A stretch of DNA of 64,000 nucleotides, from NCBI GenBank assembly GCA_023053575.1, contig JAKZAP010000007.1, positions 26,933,464 through 26,997,463 of the forward strand, given 5' to 3'. The notes beneath the pieces are model-generated. The model did no database searches, was not told where the DNA came from, and was given only the letters and a program-made list of their open reading frames with translations. The position numbers and the translations under genes were made by a program. Positions 37,686-49,276 of the stretch are shown here, piece by piece. Each line of letters starts with the position of its first letter. Position 1 is the first letter of the stretch. Source of the stretch: Branchinecta lynchi (Eukaryota; Arthropoda; Branchiopoda; Anostraca; Branchinectidae).

Positions 37686-38432
37686 TTTTGAAATCAAAAC
37701 TCAGAGCCACAGTATCACAAATACTTAGTAGTTTATTAAGCCCAAACACGGGAGATGAAAGAACAACGAGATCGTCAGCAAATAGGAAGTGGTTGAAGCA
37801 AGTCCCACCGATGAAATAGCCTAAATTAGACTCCTTCAATCTTTGAGACAACATATCAACATACGCTGCATAGAGAAGAGGAGAAAGGACTCCTCCTTGC
37901 CTCAGGCCATTCACCAGATGAAAAGAACTGCTAGATGCAGACCCCCACCTCACACGAAACTCCTGATTACGGAACCAAAAAGCGAATAGACGGATAAACT
38001 GAGGCGGAACTCCTCTACTCACCAGAATCTTCAACGTTGTACTATGGTTAACTCTATCAAACGCCTTAGTTGAGTCAACGAAGCAAACAAAAACCGGTGG
38101 TGAATTCAACCAAAAATACTCAACTACAAATTTAAACAAAAAAATTGCAACATCAACTCCATGGAGCGCCTTAAATCCAAACTGGAAATCACTTGTCCGA
38201 AGGTTGGGTCCAATTTCAGACAAAACACACTTTTCGAACAACTTCGAAATAATCGTTGCCAAGCTATATGCCTGTAGTTTTCCGACTTCGAAACATCGCA
38301 ACCGCGCCCTTTCGATATGGGCACTAAAGCAACATGAGTCAGCTTCGAAGGGACATAAACGTGAGAAATAAAAGCATTAAACAGACGCGCTTTAGAAGCA
38401 GGATAAAAAAAACAATGCAGGAATGACCACAT
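37669..38432 (-). pseudogene. Non-LTR retrotransposon reverse-transcriptase fragment (minus strand)
   Basis: The longer open stretch (38301-37669) carries FGFKALHGVDVAIFLFK, FVDSTKAFDRVNHST (catalytic Asp A), GLRQGGVLSPLLYAAYVD and the active-site box LFADDLVVLS. An overlapping frame up to 38432 has the upstream fingers (VYVPSKLTHVALVPISK, ENYRHIA), so one frameshift separates the two. Both ends are truncated. The motif order fits a jockey/CR1-group LINE; it is a dead copy, but younger-looking than the one at 15.7 kb. Confidence 0.88.
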
Positions 38433-39401
38433 GCTAAAAGCTTACCTCTAAATGAAATAATAAATACAAATTTAACAGATGTGTTCGACACAGTGTTGTG
38501 ATATGTTTTTCAAGTAGTTACAGGCCAATCCCTGCAGTTATAAGCGCACGCAGTCCTATTAGCTTAGATCAGATACACGGACAAAACTCTTTAAAACCTC
38601 TGTCTTAGGTATCATGCAGCGACCCTGAATACCCCGACAAAACTGAGCGGACCTAGAGGTATTTACTGTAGTTTTACCCGTCTACCTAAATTACGTCTTC
38701 GCCGTTGCCCATCGCAGAGAAAGAAAATGCAAGAGGCGACCAAAATCAGAAAAGATGTTGGTAAAGAATGCTCTTGAGCGCATCCAGAGAACCAATCAGC
38801 TTTGTCTTCTACTTTTCCTCAAGCCGGCTTCATAGCGATATAGCTAACTGTAGCGGTAACGAAACGTGATGTGGCGCGAAGCTACCAACCTCCGCTCGTA
38901 CGCAGCTGAAAAGTCGTGGGAAATACTCGACTCCGCACAGTCATAGTACAGAGATAACGGAGATTCTATTTATTTTTCTTGGTAAAAAGCTCCTCGGAAG
39001 CCAGAAGCGGAAGCCTGACCCACCTTGAAAAAATGAGACACAGTGGGCACAAATCGTTCTTGTGCGTTAGGGGGAGGAAATATGACACTGAAAGTTGGAA
39101 ATCTCATGAACGGGAATGGACGGAGCCATATGTGACGCAGAATGAATCCATAGTACAGGTTCTTTAAAAGATACATCGTACCCAAGATGCAACATACTTC
39201 CGTAACTGCATTCATCAGTTCATAAACCCGGAGACCCAAGTTTCGTATGTTATTGTGAACCCCCTAACGACACCTCGCTAATATTTGTACTTGCCGCTGT
39301 TCACTAGCTTCCATGCGCAATATGCTCCGGACGCCTGTCCGCGCATCAAACAAGATGCGTAAAACCAGTTTTCTAAATCTTGCCAAGTTTTTGCTAGAAG
39401 T
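38433..39401. other. Intergenic sequence, nothing recognised
   Basis: No exon with splice signals, no clear repeat boundary and no RNA gene was recognised. Confidence 0.4.
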
Positions 39402-40562
39402 CATTGCGTCTGGGAAAGTACTCAAACTGCCAAAGCCGCGGATAATCTGTTAAAAGCAGAGCTTAGTTTTTACAGTAGTCAGATAGTTCTAAATATCAAC
39501 AGTAAATAGTGCGAGGTGTGGTTTAAGCTTCTGGGGGCTAGCACAAAAACACCTCGTATACTTTCTGTTATTCTTATAACTCAGTCCTATACATTCTTAA
39601 ACTATTATTATTGATAACAGATATCACCTCCCGGGTTTAACAGAAACTACAGTGGAATAGTACCGTTCAATATTCAAAAGTATTTACGTAACCCCATTTA
39701 TGATAATAAACAGAGGGACACCACGTCGATTGACAAAACCCGGTACAATACAGAACAAACCCATCTGACATATGATTATTAAATAAAGAAATATTATTAA
39801 TTCCATGACTCCATGACTCACCACTAGACGGGAACCCGCCCCATAAAACCACTGGCACTCGGCAAGATCAACCCGAATCCCCCCCCCCCCCCCCCCACCA
39901 AAGAAAAACAACACCCAATGCGCAAACGAGGGTAACCGATTGCCGGCAACTTATGTGGACTCTAACCAAAGTTTATAACTAACATAACAACATCAAAGAA
40001 ATAAGAATTCAATTTAAAATTTTAATTTATCATTTACACAGAAGTATATTAAAACCTTGAACCTTATTAATAAGCATAATTTGGAAAATTAGTGTCCTAG
40101 CCGTTAATACCTTATCATCCGCCATATCTGGTAATTGCCACCAATTTCTTATTCCATTGACAAAATGACTTGAAAGACAAATTACAGTTAGTCATCGTCT
40201 GACGTGACACGATATGGCTGTTAAAAAATGAATGGTTTTCTTGATAGTCGAGAAATCACCCTGGCAACTGAGTATTGATTCATAATCGATAAACAAACCT
40301 TCCCGAATGTATAAAGAAATCCCCGACGTCAACACAAAGCGGAATTTCGGGTGAAGCTGAAGGCGCTGCACACATTCTACACCTCGTTCGCAACCGAAGC
40401 TGTTTTTCTTTAGTTTTAGTGCTTTATATATTTTGTCACTGATCGCTAATTGTATTTTCTGTCTTTTGTTCTTTGTTTATTTTTCTTCCATTTACTCCGT
40501 TCTCGTTCAGTTTGAACGTAGCGGGTTACAAAGAATAGACATACATACATACTTATGCGTTA
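39402..40562 (+). repeat. Long dispersed repeat, direct copy of 47708-48515
   Basis: Shared sequence starts at TTGCGTCTGGGAAAGTACTC versus ATGCGTCTGGGAAAGTGCTT and continues in the same order through GTTAATACCTTATC, ATTGATTCATAATCGATAAA and AGAAATCCCCGA to the end. This copy is about 350 bases longer and carries a 16-base C run near 39880. Confidence 0.85.
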
Positions 40563-41860
40563 CCCATGGTTCACACTGCTGCGGTTTCGCGCAAAATTCT
40601 GCGTCATGCGACATACGAGACAAATCGTGCGACAAGCAACGCAGAACTTTGCGTTTCGTCGCAGTGTCGGATGCGTTGAAATATTTCAACTGATCCGACA
40701 TAACGCATGCGATTCTTGAGGGAAAGAAAAGAAACAAGAGCTGCAAGCTCATATGGCACTTGCAACGCTGGGTCAGAGGATGAAAGTAGGAATTCTTCAG
40801 TTCGTGGGTTTGTTGTGATTATTTGTAAGCAAAACCCTTGAGATAATGGGTCCTTGGAAATCACGAGAACGTATCTTTTGGTAATACATTTGGCTGTGAT
40901 GATGCGCACTTTAGGGGCGCTAGAAATTCATCTGTAATCAAAACTCTTGAAGCAAAAATGATGATGAGCTCATCGGGAGAATGAAATGTATATTTTAATC
41001 AAAAGTATCATTTGTACTTTAAGAAATTCTGCTGTAAGCAAAACCCTTGAGGCAAAAATATTCTAATCATGTCAAGTCTCTAATGTTCAAGTTTCATGGT
41101 CCTAGCACATCTGGAAGTACTTTAACTGGTGATCACCGGAATTCCGGACCCCCCTTCCTCCCCCCACAGTGCTCGAACCCGATCCAGTTCTGTCACTGAT
41201 GAATCTAGGGCTTGTGCTTGTTCTTCCCACCAAGTTTCATCCCAACCGCTCCACTCTTAGCGTGTCACAAGATTTACGGCTCCACCCTGACTCCCCCCCC
41301 CACAATAATCGGATCCGGTTCGGACTTCACATGGGACATCCGAGACACGAGGTCTTTCCTAATATCAAGTTTCATTAAGATCTGATCACCCGTTCCAAAG
41401 TTATACGTACCTCTAGATTCCGGATTCCCCTTCCCTCCACTCCCCCCACGGTGGTCGGATCGAGGAAGTGACTATCTCCAAGTTAGTTTGGTCGGGTCCC
41501 TGGCACGCTTGCCAAGTTTCACTGTCCCAGCCCACCTAAAAGTAACTTAACTCCGTATCACAGGAATTCCGTCCCCCCCCCCCCTCCAACTCCCACCACA
41601 GTGCACGAATCCCGTCCGTGTCTGCAAATGATGTACCTAGGGCTTGTGCTTGTTCCTCTCACCAAGTTTCATCCCGATCCCTCCACTTTAAGCTTGTCTT
41701 AGGATCGAACTTGGTCTGTCCTTTGACCTAAAGGATCCTCCCACCAAGTTTCATCAAAATATCTCAATCCCCTCGAGAGTTATCGTGCGGTCAAACGGAC
41801 AGACGGACAACTTTTGCGATGTCGTAGGTATCCCTCCACTTGCGTTTTGGGATCCCAAAA
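40563..41860. repeat. Family A copy (40733-41700) joined to a family B end
   Basis: Family A starts with AACAAGAGCTGCAAGCTCAT (40733) and runs in forward orientation as the inverted partner of the 15.1-15.7 kb block. From about 41700 the sequence becomes the end of family B, with GAGAGTTATCGTGCGGTC, a short GACAGACGGAC run and the palindrome TTTTGGGATCCCAAAA at 41845-41860. Before 40733 lies an element end similar, in inverse, to 49520-49650. Confidence 0.8.
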
Positions 41861-41864
41861 GCAG

Positions 41865-42650
41865 CCACAACTTTTTGATTGGCATTTTGTTCTATGACAT
41901 TCTTATGTCCTTTCAAAACTCCTGATATTTGGACCTTGGATTAATCTTTCGGAACTTAGAGAAGGTAGTGGGCTGAGTGCACTTTTAAGGCTAGTGTTTG
42001 ATCTAAAAAGGTTGGTTTCTACATACTGCATTTAAACCTCAGTTGAGCTGAAGTCAGACATATGTTGAAAGCTGTCAGTTTCGACAAAAATCTAGCCAGG
42101 TAGATTCAAGTATATTATATCGCGGAAGAGAAAATAAAGAAGGCTAAGTAGCCTACGAAAGACAAGAGTTGCGTTTTTGCAGATACCATGGTATCTGATA
42201 CCACGTTCTAGAGTCGTTTTTCCAGATATCGTGGTATCTGATACCACGGTCGAAAGGCGTTTTTGCAGTTATTGTGGTATATGATATTCAGATACCACGG
42301 TCCGACCGTGGTAACTGGTCGTGGTATCTGACAAAAGTCATCTCACTTTTCAACATTTGTTGTCAAATTGGTGGGAAAGAAGTTTGGCACTTAGTAATGT
42401 GACTGAATATCAGTTTTTCCTCTGGGATGGCTTCGAAACGTATAAATCCGGCAATAGCCGTTTTTGCAGAGCAACCGTGTATCAGATACCATGATAATTG
42501 CAAAAACGACTAATTGCAGATCCAGTTACCGTGGTAACAGATACCATGGTATCAGCAAAAACACAACTAAGGAAACGACTTCGGAAAGACGACGAATCAC
42601 ATACGCCTTAGCTAAGATTCTGTTAGAATACGTGTTGAACTGTATTCCTT
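41865..42650 (+). repeat. Dispersed repeat, diverged copy of 52431-52790, interrupted by a foldback
   Basis: CACAACTTTTTGATTGGCAT aligns with CACAACCTTTTGATTGGCAT at 52431, and ACATACGCCTTAGCTAAG aligns with CCATACGCCTTAAAG later. Between them this copy has an extra 400-bp foldback that the other copy lacks. Confidence 0.75.
42168..42567. mobile_element. 400-bp foldback rich in CAGATACCATGGTATC motifs
   Basis: Ends are GTTGCGTTTTTGCAGATACC and, in reverse complement, GTTGTGTTTTTGCTGATACC. At least six copies of ATACC(A/G)(C/T)GGTATC-like palindromic motif are inside. The related repeat at 52.43 kb has no such insert at the equivalent point, which marks it as an insertion. Confidence 0.82.
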
Positions 42651-42651
42651 C

Positions 42652-42883
42652 TAGAGGCTCAAAATGTTTTGTTTGTTAGTTTTTTTGTGGGGGGGGGGGG
42701 GCACGGTATTTACCGACTAGCTGGTAATTTTTACCGACTATTTTTAAGGAAAAATCGACTGTTCTTAAGAAAAATCGACTGTTTTCATCAAAAATCCGGG
42801 CGCTCCGCACCGACTGTTATTTTTATGCCGACTGGCAGACAACATTGGGGGGGGGGGGTCACGCTCCATACGTGACTCCCCTA
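42652..42883 (-). mobile_element. hAT-type MITE, copy 3
   Basis: The 232-bp copy is in reverse orientation relative to copies 1 and 2, with internal TTTTTACCGACTATTTTT and AAAATCGACTGTTTTC units and G/C runs. It is flanked by a perfect 8-bp target duplication ATTCCTTC (42644-42651 and 42884-42891). The site without it reads like the sequence at 53665. Confidence 0.88.
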
Positions 42884-43558
42884 ATTCCTTCAGAAGAAAA
42901 AAAGAGCTGTAAGCTCATATGGCACTTGCACGGGTTGAGAAGTATTGTTTGCACTTTTTTGTTGTACCTTTTGACTTTGCGGTGAAGATGCGCACTCTAA
43001 GGGAGCTACAACTTCATTTGTAACAAAACCCTTGAGCCCTATGCGATCGAGATTAGTACTTTAAAGGTCAATGGGCTCATCAAACTACCCCAATCCTTAA
43101 AGCTATCTTTGAGATTCGCAACAACCTGTTTTTGTTTTTTGACAATTCTTAAGTGGCCTCTAGTTTAGAAAAATGTGCCTCGAGCGAGATTACTGTTCCT
43201 GTATCCCGTTACTAACTGGCGATTCTAGTGGTTTACGAACTTCACAAGCCCTTCGATAGCTCAACTGAATACTCGATGAAAAATGTGTAGCCTGCGTAGT
43301 AGTATGGTAGTAGTACGAAAACGTTGCATGTAATAATATGTAATAGCGAAGAATACTATAATTTAATGTGCCTCAGACTGGTCCAATCTTATGTAGTAGT
43401 ATCCAGTAGCATCCTGTCTTGCCATAGTAGTATCCAGTCTTGCTAAAAGTAGCATATAGTAACACGGTAGACTTGAAGTAGAAGCATGTAGTAGCATCGT
43501 TAGTACTCCATACAACTTTTTCGTACTACTTCATAGTACTATTTTGAGATTATTTTTT

Positions 43559-43630
43559 CATCGGGTAGAGCATCAGTACATGGAGCCAAAGATTGCACGT
43601 TCAAATCCTGCTTGAGCAGCTTTTTTTTTT
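43559..43630 (+). repeat. tRNA-like sequence with oligo-T end
   Basis: TCGGGTAGAGCATC resembles an A box, GCACGTTCAAATCCTGC a B box, and a T10 run follows directly as a pol III terminator. The 5' acceptor half is not complementary to the 3' end, so it looks like a tRNA pseudogene or SINE head. Confidence 0.5.
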
Positions 43631-43838
43631 CTCCACTTCACTACTACTATGACTTTCACATCGAGGATGCCAGACGCTTGCATCGGTCTTTTCACATCGC
43701 GAAGGCTCATGCGTCAGAATTGAAAGTAATATTTACTTTAAAGTAATATCAAACTTAGCGCAAGATTTGCGTAGTCCAGTTTAAAAGGTTTTCAACGTGA
43801 AAGCAGCATTGCGATTACTTCGTTGTGTGCATAGCGCA

Positions 43839-44742
43839 GAGATGGGCGGATCCGGTTTCGAATCTTCTGCTTATAAGGCTGGATACGGATTCGGATTCCA
43901 AACCGCCAATCTTACGAATCCGCTCAAATTTCTAGTCTACATCCTTCCATACATGTTCCTTCAGCCCAAGCTGACTGCGAATCATACTTGACGGTGCTAA
44001 ACACGTAAGTCAGCTACAATTTATTAGAGATATATTTCGGCAAGGGTCCTCTTCAGGCTCAAGCTGGAAAATGGACTTGTGAAAAACTATTAAACATTCT
44101 TCCTTAATATCCAATTTTGTCAACTATTTCTTTGAAATTGGTTGCAGTCAAAGCTGGTCCTGTGATTTCATTCTGGACATGGCTATTGTTTTTGCTGTTT
44201 GATTGGGTCGTCGAAAGGATAGAGATTCTTCTGCATTTTGGTTTAGGAGTCACCTATCTCTTCTTCTTCTTTCCAGCTAAGATGGGTACTTGTCGGCGGC
44301 ATGGGCGATTTGTAGTTCAGTACTTCGGTGACAGATGCTCCTCCAGCCCAAGCTGACTGCGAATCATATTTGACGGTGCAAAACGCATAAATCAGCTACA
44401 TTTTATTCGGGCTAAATAGCTCTAATACAATGTAGCTGACTTATCCGTTTTGCACCGTCATATATATCCTTCGAATTCCCGTTTCCCCAATTTTACACAG
44501 TGGGTAATACAGCTACTTGGTATCCACCAACAACCATTCTCAGTAATCCCGTTATCTGATTTCCTTAGATGCAAGTGTTTGTTGTCACCTCTGATTTTTA
44601 AGTATAACCTACGTACATGATTTGATTTTGGATTCCATTCTGTATTCGAATCCTCAGTATGATATGGTGGCTTCGGAATCGGACTCGTACCTAGCCCTAG
44701 ATTCGGATTCAAGTCTTTTCACGATCGGATTCGCCCATCTCT
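43839..44742. mobile_element. Possible hAT-like element with CAGAGATGGGCG ends
   Basis: It starts CAGAGATGGGCGGATCCG and ends CGGATTCGCCCATCTCTG, inverted repeats of hAT style. Flanking 8-mers GCATAGCG and GCACAGCA match at six of eight positions. The inside contains the CCCAAGCTGACTGCGAATCA repeat twice. A related pair of ends lies at 48846-49276. Confidence 0.55.
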
Positions 44743-45054
44743 GGCACAGCATAAACGTTTTAGTTATTCATCCAGTCCAACGACGAAAACTCAAGTATGT
44801 AGCCTACTTGCATTTATGCTATTTATACTTACAAGGGTATCGGCTATCAGTGTGGCTCGCTGGTATAGATGTAAAAAGCAAATTTTGCACTGAAAAATTC
44901 AGTCGAGTATTCAAAAACTTTAAATATTTGGAGGCCTCTCGAAAAATTGCAAATTTTGTGAAAAAATTAAAAAACTGAAAAATATGGCTGAATTTCGCAA
45001 GAAAAATAAGATTTTCGCTGCAAGTTTCGAGGATTTGCGCCTCTCACAGTACTC

Positions 45055-45228
45055 AGTCATATTGTGACTTGTGAGGGAGCAAAGTCATATTGTGACTTGT
45101 GAGGGAACAAAGTCATATTGTGACTTGTGAGGGAGCAAAGTCATATTGTGACTTGTGAGGGAGCAAAGTCATATTGTGACTTGTGAGGGAGCAAAGTCAT
45201 ATTGTGACTAGTGAGGGAGCAAAGTCAT
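45055..45228. repeat. 28-bp tandem repeat, six units plus a partial one
   Basis: Units start AGTCATATTGTGACTTGTGA and continue GGGAGCAA. They begin at 45055, 45083, 45111, 45139, 45167, 45195 and 45223 with only two single-base changes. The array lies about 200 bases downstream of the thioredoxin stop codon. Confidence 0.95.
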
Positions 45229-45431
45229 AGTCAAGGCTTAGTTTTAGAGCCAATTAGAGCGAGTCGCAGGTAAGAATTACATAAATTTTACTCCAGGACC
45301 TTACCACAGTTCATACAAAAAAAAAGTTATTTAATACTTCACTGTGTGAATACGAAAACGAGAAATAGCACAGAAAGTGCAGTTGATAGCCGGACTCGAA
45401 CAACTGCACAATCCAACTGGCAGTGGCAGCT

Positions 45432-45494
45432 TCACTTGTGTGATACAATAAGCTCCTTCAACTTGTCAGCGTTAGCTCCAGAAAATTCAGCTAC
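45432..45494 (-). CDS. Thioredoxin, last coding exon
   Basis: On the minus strand an acceptor tract of T's ending TAG precedes VAEFSGANADKLKELIVSHK and a TGA stop. This is the C-terminal strand and helix of a classical animal thioredoxin, and the exon starts in phase 0 exactly where the 51052 exon ends (KNGER|VAEFSGA). The intron between them is about 5.6 kb. It is too short to be found by ORF length and was recognised by the FSGAN motif. Confidence 0.92.
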   Translation of the reverse strand, partial: VAEFSGANADKLKELIVSHK

Positions 45495-46233
45495 CTAAAA
45501 AAAAAATGTATCATACATAAAAAGGTGCAAAGAAAAGAAAAATGAAGAGTTCCCACGCGCTAGGATGTCTCCTTAACACCCGCACAATGATTAGGTTCCG
45601 CAGGTGTGTTTCTTTCTACTTTTATATTCTCTTCCGTTCGGTAATAACAAATTAACAACTACCAGTTCAAAGTTAAAAACACTATTCTCAACGTGCGACG
45701 CCGCACATAAACTTATAGGAATGGCATCTTTTACTGAGAGATAGCTTTCAAACCACCAGATGGCTATCCAAATTTCTCTACTTCGCTGCTACGTCGTCAC
45801 CGCTGCGCCAGCATGGCCCAATTACCCGCAAGCTTGACGAAAAGGCGACTCTGGCGTTCTCACTGATTCGCTTTCCGAAAGGTTATTCGAGAATACGCCC
45901 TTCGTCACAGCGAAATAACACTAGAGAGTAGCGCCAAGACTTTATAACTGTGTCACACACTCGATAGCAGCGGCACCGGTGAGCAAAACATGGGACTTTC
46001 TACTCATCAACCTGTGGATCGACTTTACTATATCTGTCACAACTGCTGATACTAAGGCATTGGGCGACCTCCAGAATCTAGTACACTGCGCAGAACGCAG
46101 AACTTGATTATAGCAAATTCTCACGTTTAGTCGTTGATATTCACGGACAAGAAAACATATTATTTATTTTCTAACATATTATTTCTTTTCAAAATGGCAC
46201 GTCATAAATAAATTACTTACTCACTTATACTTT
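45495..46233. other. Thioredoxin intron sequence, nothing recognised
   Basis: Holds a short GC-rich segment (45830-45905) that is similar to 36730-36810; otherwise no feature. Confidence 0.4.
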
Positions 46234-46539
46234 GAGCGTGTTCCACCCTACTTACCGTAGTTACTACGCATGACGTCACGAATTCAGGCTTTTTGCCGTC
46301 AAGGCTGGAACGATTTTTTTTATTTTCCAGCAGGATCTGACGCCAGGGGTAAATCCGACCAATCACGTTACAGAGATGCGTAGTTACTACGGTTACTACG
46401 CTCCCGGGCATGGTAAGCAAATAGTAACTATTAGTTACTATTCCGACAAGGTTGGAACGGTCAGCGTAGTAACTTTTCGTGAGGATGGAACGGAAATAGT
46501 AACTAATAGTAACTATTGTTAGAAGGGTGGAACACGCTC
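46234..46539. mobile_element. 306-bp MITE with perfect 16-bp terminal inverted repeats
   Basis: Ends are GAGCGTGTTCCACCCT and its exact reverse complement AGGGTGGAACACGCTC. The inside repeats TAGTAACTA and GTAGTTACTACG motifs. TTT flanks both sides, which may be a 3-bp target duplication. Superfamily not assigned. Confidence 0.85.
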
Positions 46540-46982
46540 TTTCAGATTGTTGCTTTCTTCATATGTTACATCGTGAACACGCTAACGAAACCTCAATAAT
46601 GTTTGTACTTGCCAATATTCAACAGCTTCCATGCGCAATATGCTCCCGACGAGTGTTCGTGAAGCATGCTTTGTATACAAACAAGAGCTGTAAGCTCATA
46701 TGGCACTTGGAAGGGATAAGATGTTTTGATTGATCAAAAGTAAGTTTCGACTTTGCGGTTGAGACGCGCACTCTAAGGGAGCTAGAACTTCATTTGTAAG
46801 CAGTCGTAAGTAAGTAATTTGTATGTAAGTAAAATGTAAGCATTTGTCCCCCCCCCCCCTGGCTACCGAATCCGGTCAAGACTTTAAACGGGACATCACA
46901 GATATATAATCAGTTATTAAGTTTCATTACAACTCGATCAGAATATAAGGTTTGAAGCCAAGCTGACCATTCATTCCGAAAG

Positions 46983-47284
46983 AAATAGAAAACCGTGATT
47001 TTCGGGTTTTTTTTATTGATCAGCTAATTATTTAATTATTGTTTATAATTATTTATGGTAACTAAATGGTTTTTAGTTACATCTCGTCTTATTGTCTGTT
47101 GGTTCCGCATCGTTCTCCTGTTGTGATTGTGGTGGATTTTATGGTTTTGTTTTGTTTTTCGCTGAGGACGGTTTGCCGGAAGTGCAACCGAAATATCCGA
47201 ATTTAAATTTATCCCTCGCACATCATCCTACAGGGATAATTAGCTGACCAAGAAAAAACCCCGAAAATCACGGTTTTCTATTTA
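46983..47284. mobile_element. 302-bp element with about 48-bp terminal inverted repeats
   Basis: The left end reads AAATAGAAAACCGTGATTTT; the right end is its reverse complement with few changes. The inside is related to one arm of the larger foldback at 21803-22490 (for example CTTATTGTCTGTTGGTTCCG). No coding capacity. Confidence 0.85.
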
Positions 47285-47707
47285 CGCCGATCAGATCACC
47301 CGTTCGAAAGTTACACATTACTCAATTTCCCGGATTCCCCTGCCCTCCTCTCCCCCCAAAATGGTCGGATCGGAAAACTGATTATTTCTAAGTTTCTTTG
47401 GTCGGGTCTCTGATACGCCTGCCAAGTTTCATGGTCCTAGCACATCTGGAAGTACCATAAGTCGAAAAAGTGTGACAAAATGCCCTTCATTTTCAAGTTT
47501 CCAGCACCCTCCACTCCCCCGCATATGGTCGGATCGGGAAACTGATTTTTTCCAGGCTTGTTTGGTCGTGTCCCTGATTTGCCTGCCAAGTTTCATTGTC
47601 CTAGCACATCTGGAAGTACCCTAAGTGTGACAAAAAACTCGGACCGACCGAACGACCGACGGAATTGTGATCGGTATATGGAAAACCGGTTTTCTGAATC
47701 TTCCGAA

Positions 47708-48515
47708 GTCAATGCGTCTGGGAAAGTGCTTAAACTGTCAAAGACGCAGATAATCTGTTAAAAGCAGAGCTTAGTTTTTACAGTATTCAGATAGTTTGGC
47801 ATATTGGAATATAAACAGTAAATAATGCGAGATGTGATTTAAGCTCTGTGCAGGCTATAATTTCCGTTCGTTTTATAACTCAGTCCTGTACATGCTTAAA
47901 TATTATAGTGATAAGAGATATCACATCTTGGGTTTAAAAGAAACTACATGTCGTACGCTAAGGGGCGTTGTACCGTTCAATATTCTAAAGAATTCACGTA
48001 ACTCCATTTATTAAAAAGCATTATTTTCGAAAATGATAGTGTCCCAGTCGTTAATACCTTATCGTCTGCCATATCTGGTAATTGCCGACAATTTTTTATT
48101 CCATCAACAAAATGACTTGAAAGACAAATTACACTTAGTCATCGCCTGACGTGACGCGATTAGGCTGTTAAAAAATGAATGGTTTTCTTGATAGTCGAGA
48201 GATCACCCTGGCAACTAAGTATTGATTCATAATCGATAAAACAAACCTTCCCGAATATATAAAGAAATCCCCGAAGTCAACACAAAGCCGAATTTCGGGT
48301 GAAGCTAAAGGCGCTGCACATATTTTACCCCTCGTTCGCAACTGACACTTGTTTTCTTTATTTGTAGTGCTGTATATATTTTGTCATTGATCGCTAATTG
48401 TCTTTTCTGTCTTTGGTTCTTTATTTATTTTTCTTCCATTTACTCCGCTCTTATTCAGTTGGAATGTAAGGGGTTACAAAGAATATACATACATAAATAC
48501 TGATGCGTTATACGA
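47708..48515 (+). repeat. Long dispersed repeat, direct copy of 39402-40562
   Basis: Co-linear with the other copy, ending in the same ATTGATTCATAATCGATAAA and TACTCCG blocks. Lies in the large thioredoxin intron. Confidence 0.85.
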
Positions 48516-48845
48516 CACGGTTTTTTCTTTGATGTTCCTACGTAGGCTACGGCACAACCATATTAAGCTGATGAAGAAAAACTTACTAATGATGATCGAA
48601 ACGAAAATTCAGCAGGAGAAAACGAGAAATGTAAATACCCGTTCAGCGTGAAATCTTCTCGCATACGTGTGAAAGATACGCTACGCAACCTGTGCGCAGC
48701 GCAAGGTAAACGCATACGCAGCGCATCGCAACGACACGTCAATCCGAAAGCGGCTTTAAAGTTTACACGGAAACGCAGACGCTACAGGAAACTGAGCGTG
48801 TCTGTCAAGATGATTCTGCACTCTTCAGGAATAAAGGGACCCTCC

Positions 48846-49276
48846 CAGAGATGGGAAATTGCGGATTCGAATCAACGATCCATCCTATTGTCCGGTTCGA
48901 TTCCGGATTCCAATATTCTACTTTTCAAGCTGGATTCGGGCTCGGATTCCAAACCTAAATCTTACGAATCCGCTCAAATTTCTTGTCTACATTCTTCCAG
49001 TTTCCGTTTCCAAAATTTTACACAGGGGCTTAGGCAATCCAACTTTTTGATCTCCACCACCAACCATCCTCAGCACTTTATCCCGTTATCCGATCACCTT
49101 CGATATCACTGATATTTGTCACCTCTGACTTTTAAACCATAACCTACGAATATGATTTGAATTTTGTTAAGGTCGGATTCGAATCCAAAGCATGAAATAT
49201 TGGATTCCGAATCGGATCGGAACCTAGACTTAGATTCGGATTCGAATCCTTTCAGGTCGGATTCGCCCATCTCTGT
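48846..49276. mobile_element. Second CAGAGATGGG-ended element
   Basis: It starts CAGAGATGGGAAATTGCGGA and ends CGGATTCGCCCATCTCTG. It is rich in GGATTCGAATCC palindromes. Flanking 8-mers do not match, so a clean target duplication is not visible. Confidence 0.5.

Noticed and set aside
45055..45228. CRISPR-like array (28-bp repeats)
   Set aside because: The units are directly adjacent with no spacers and the DNA is eukaryotic.
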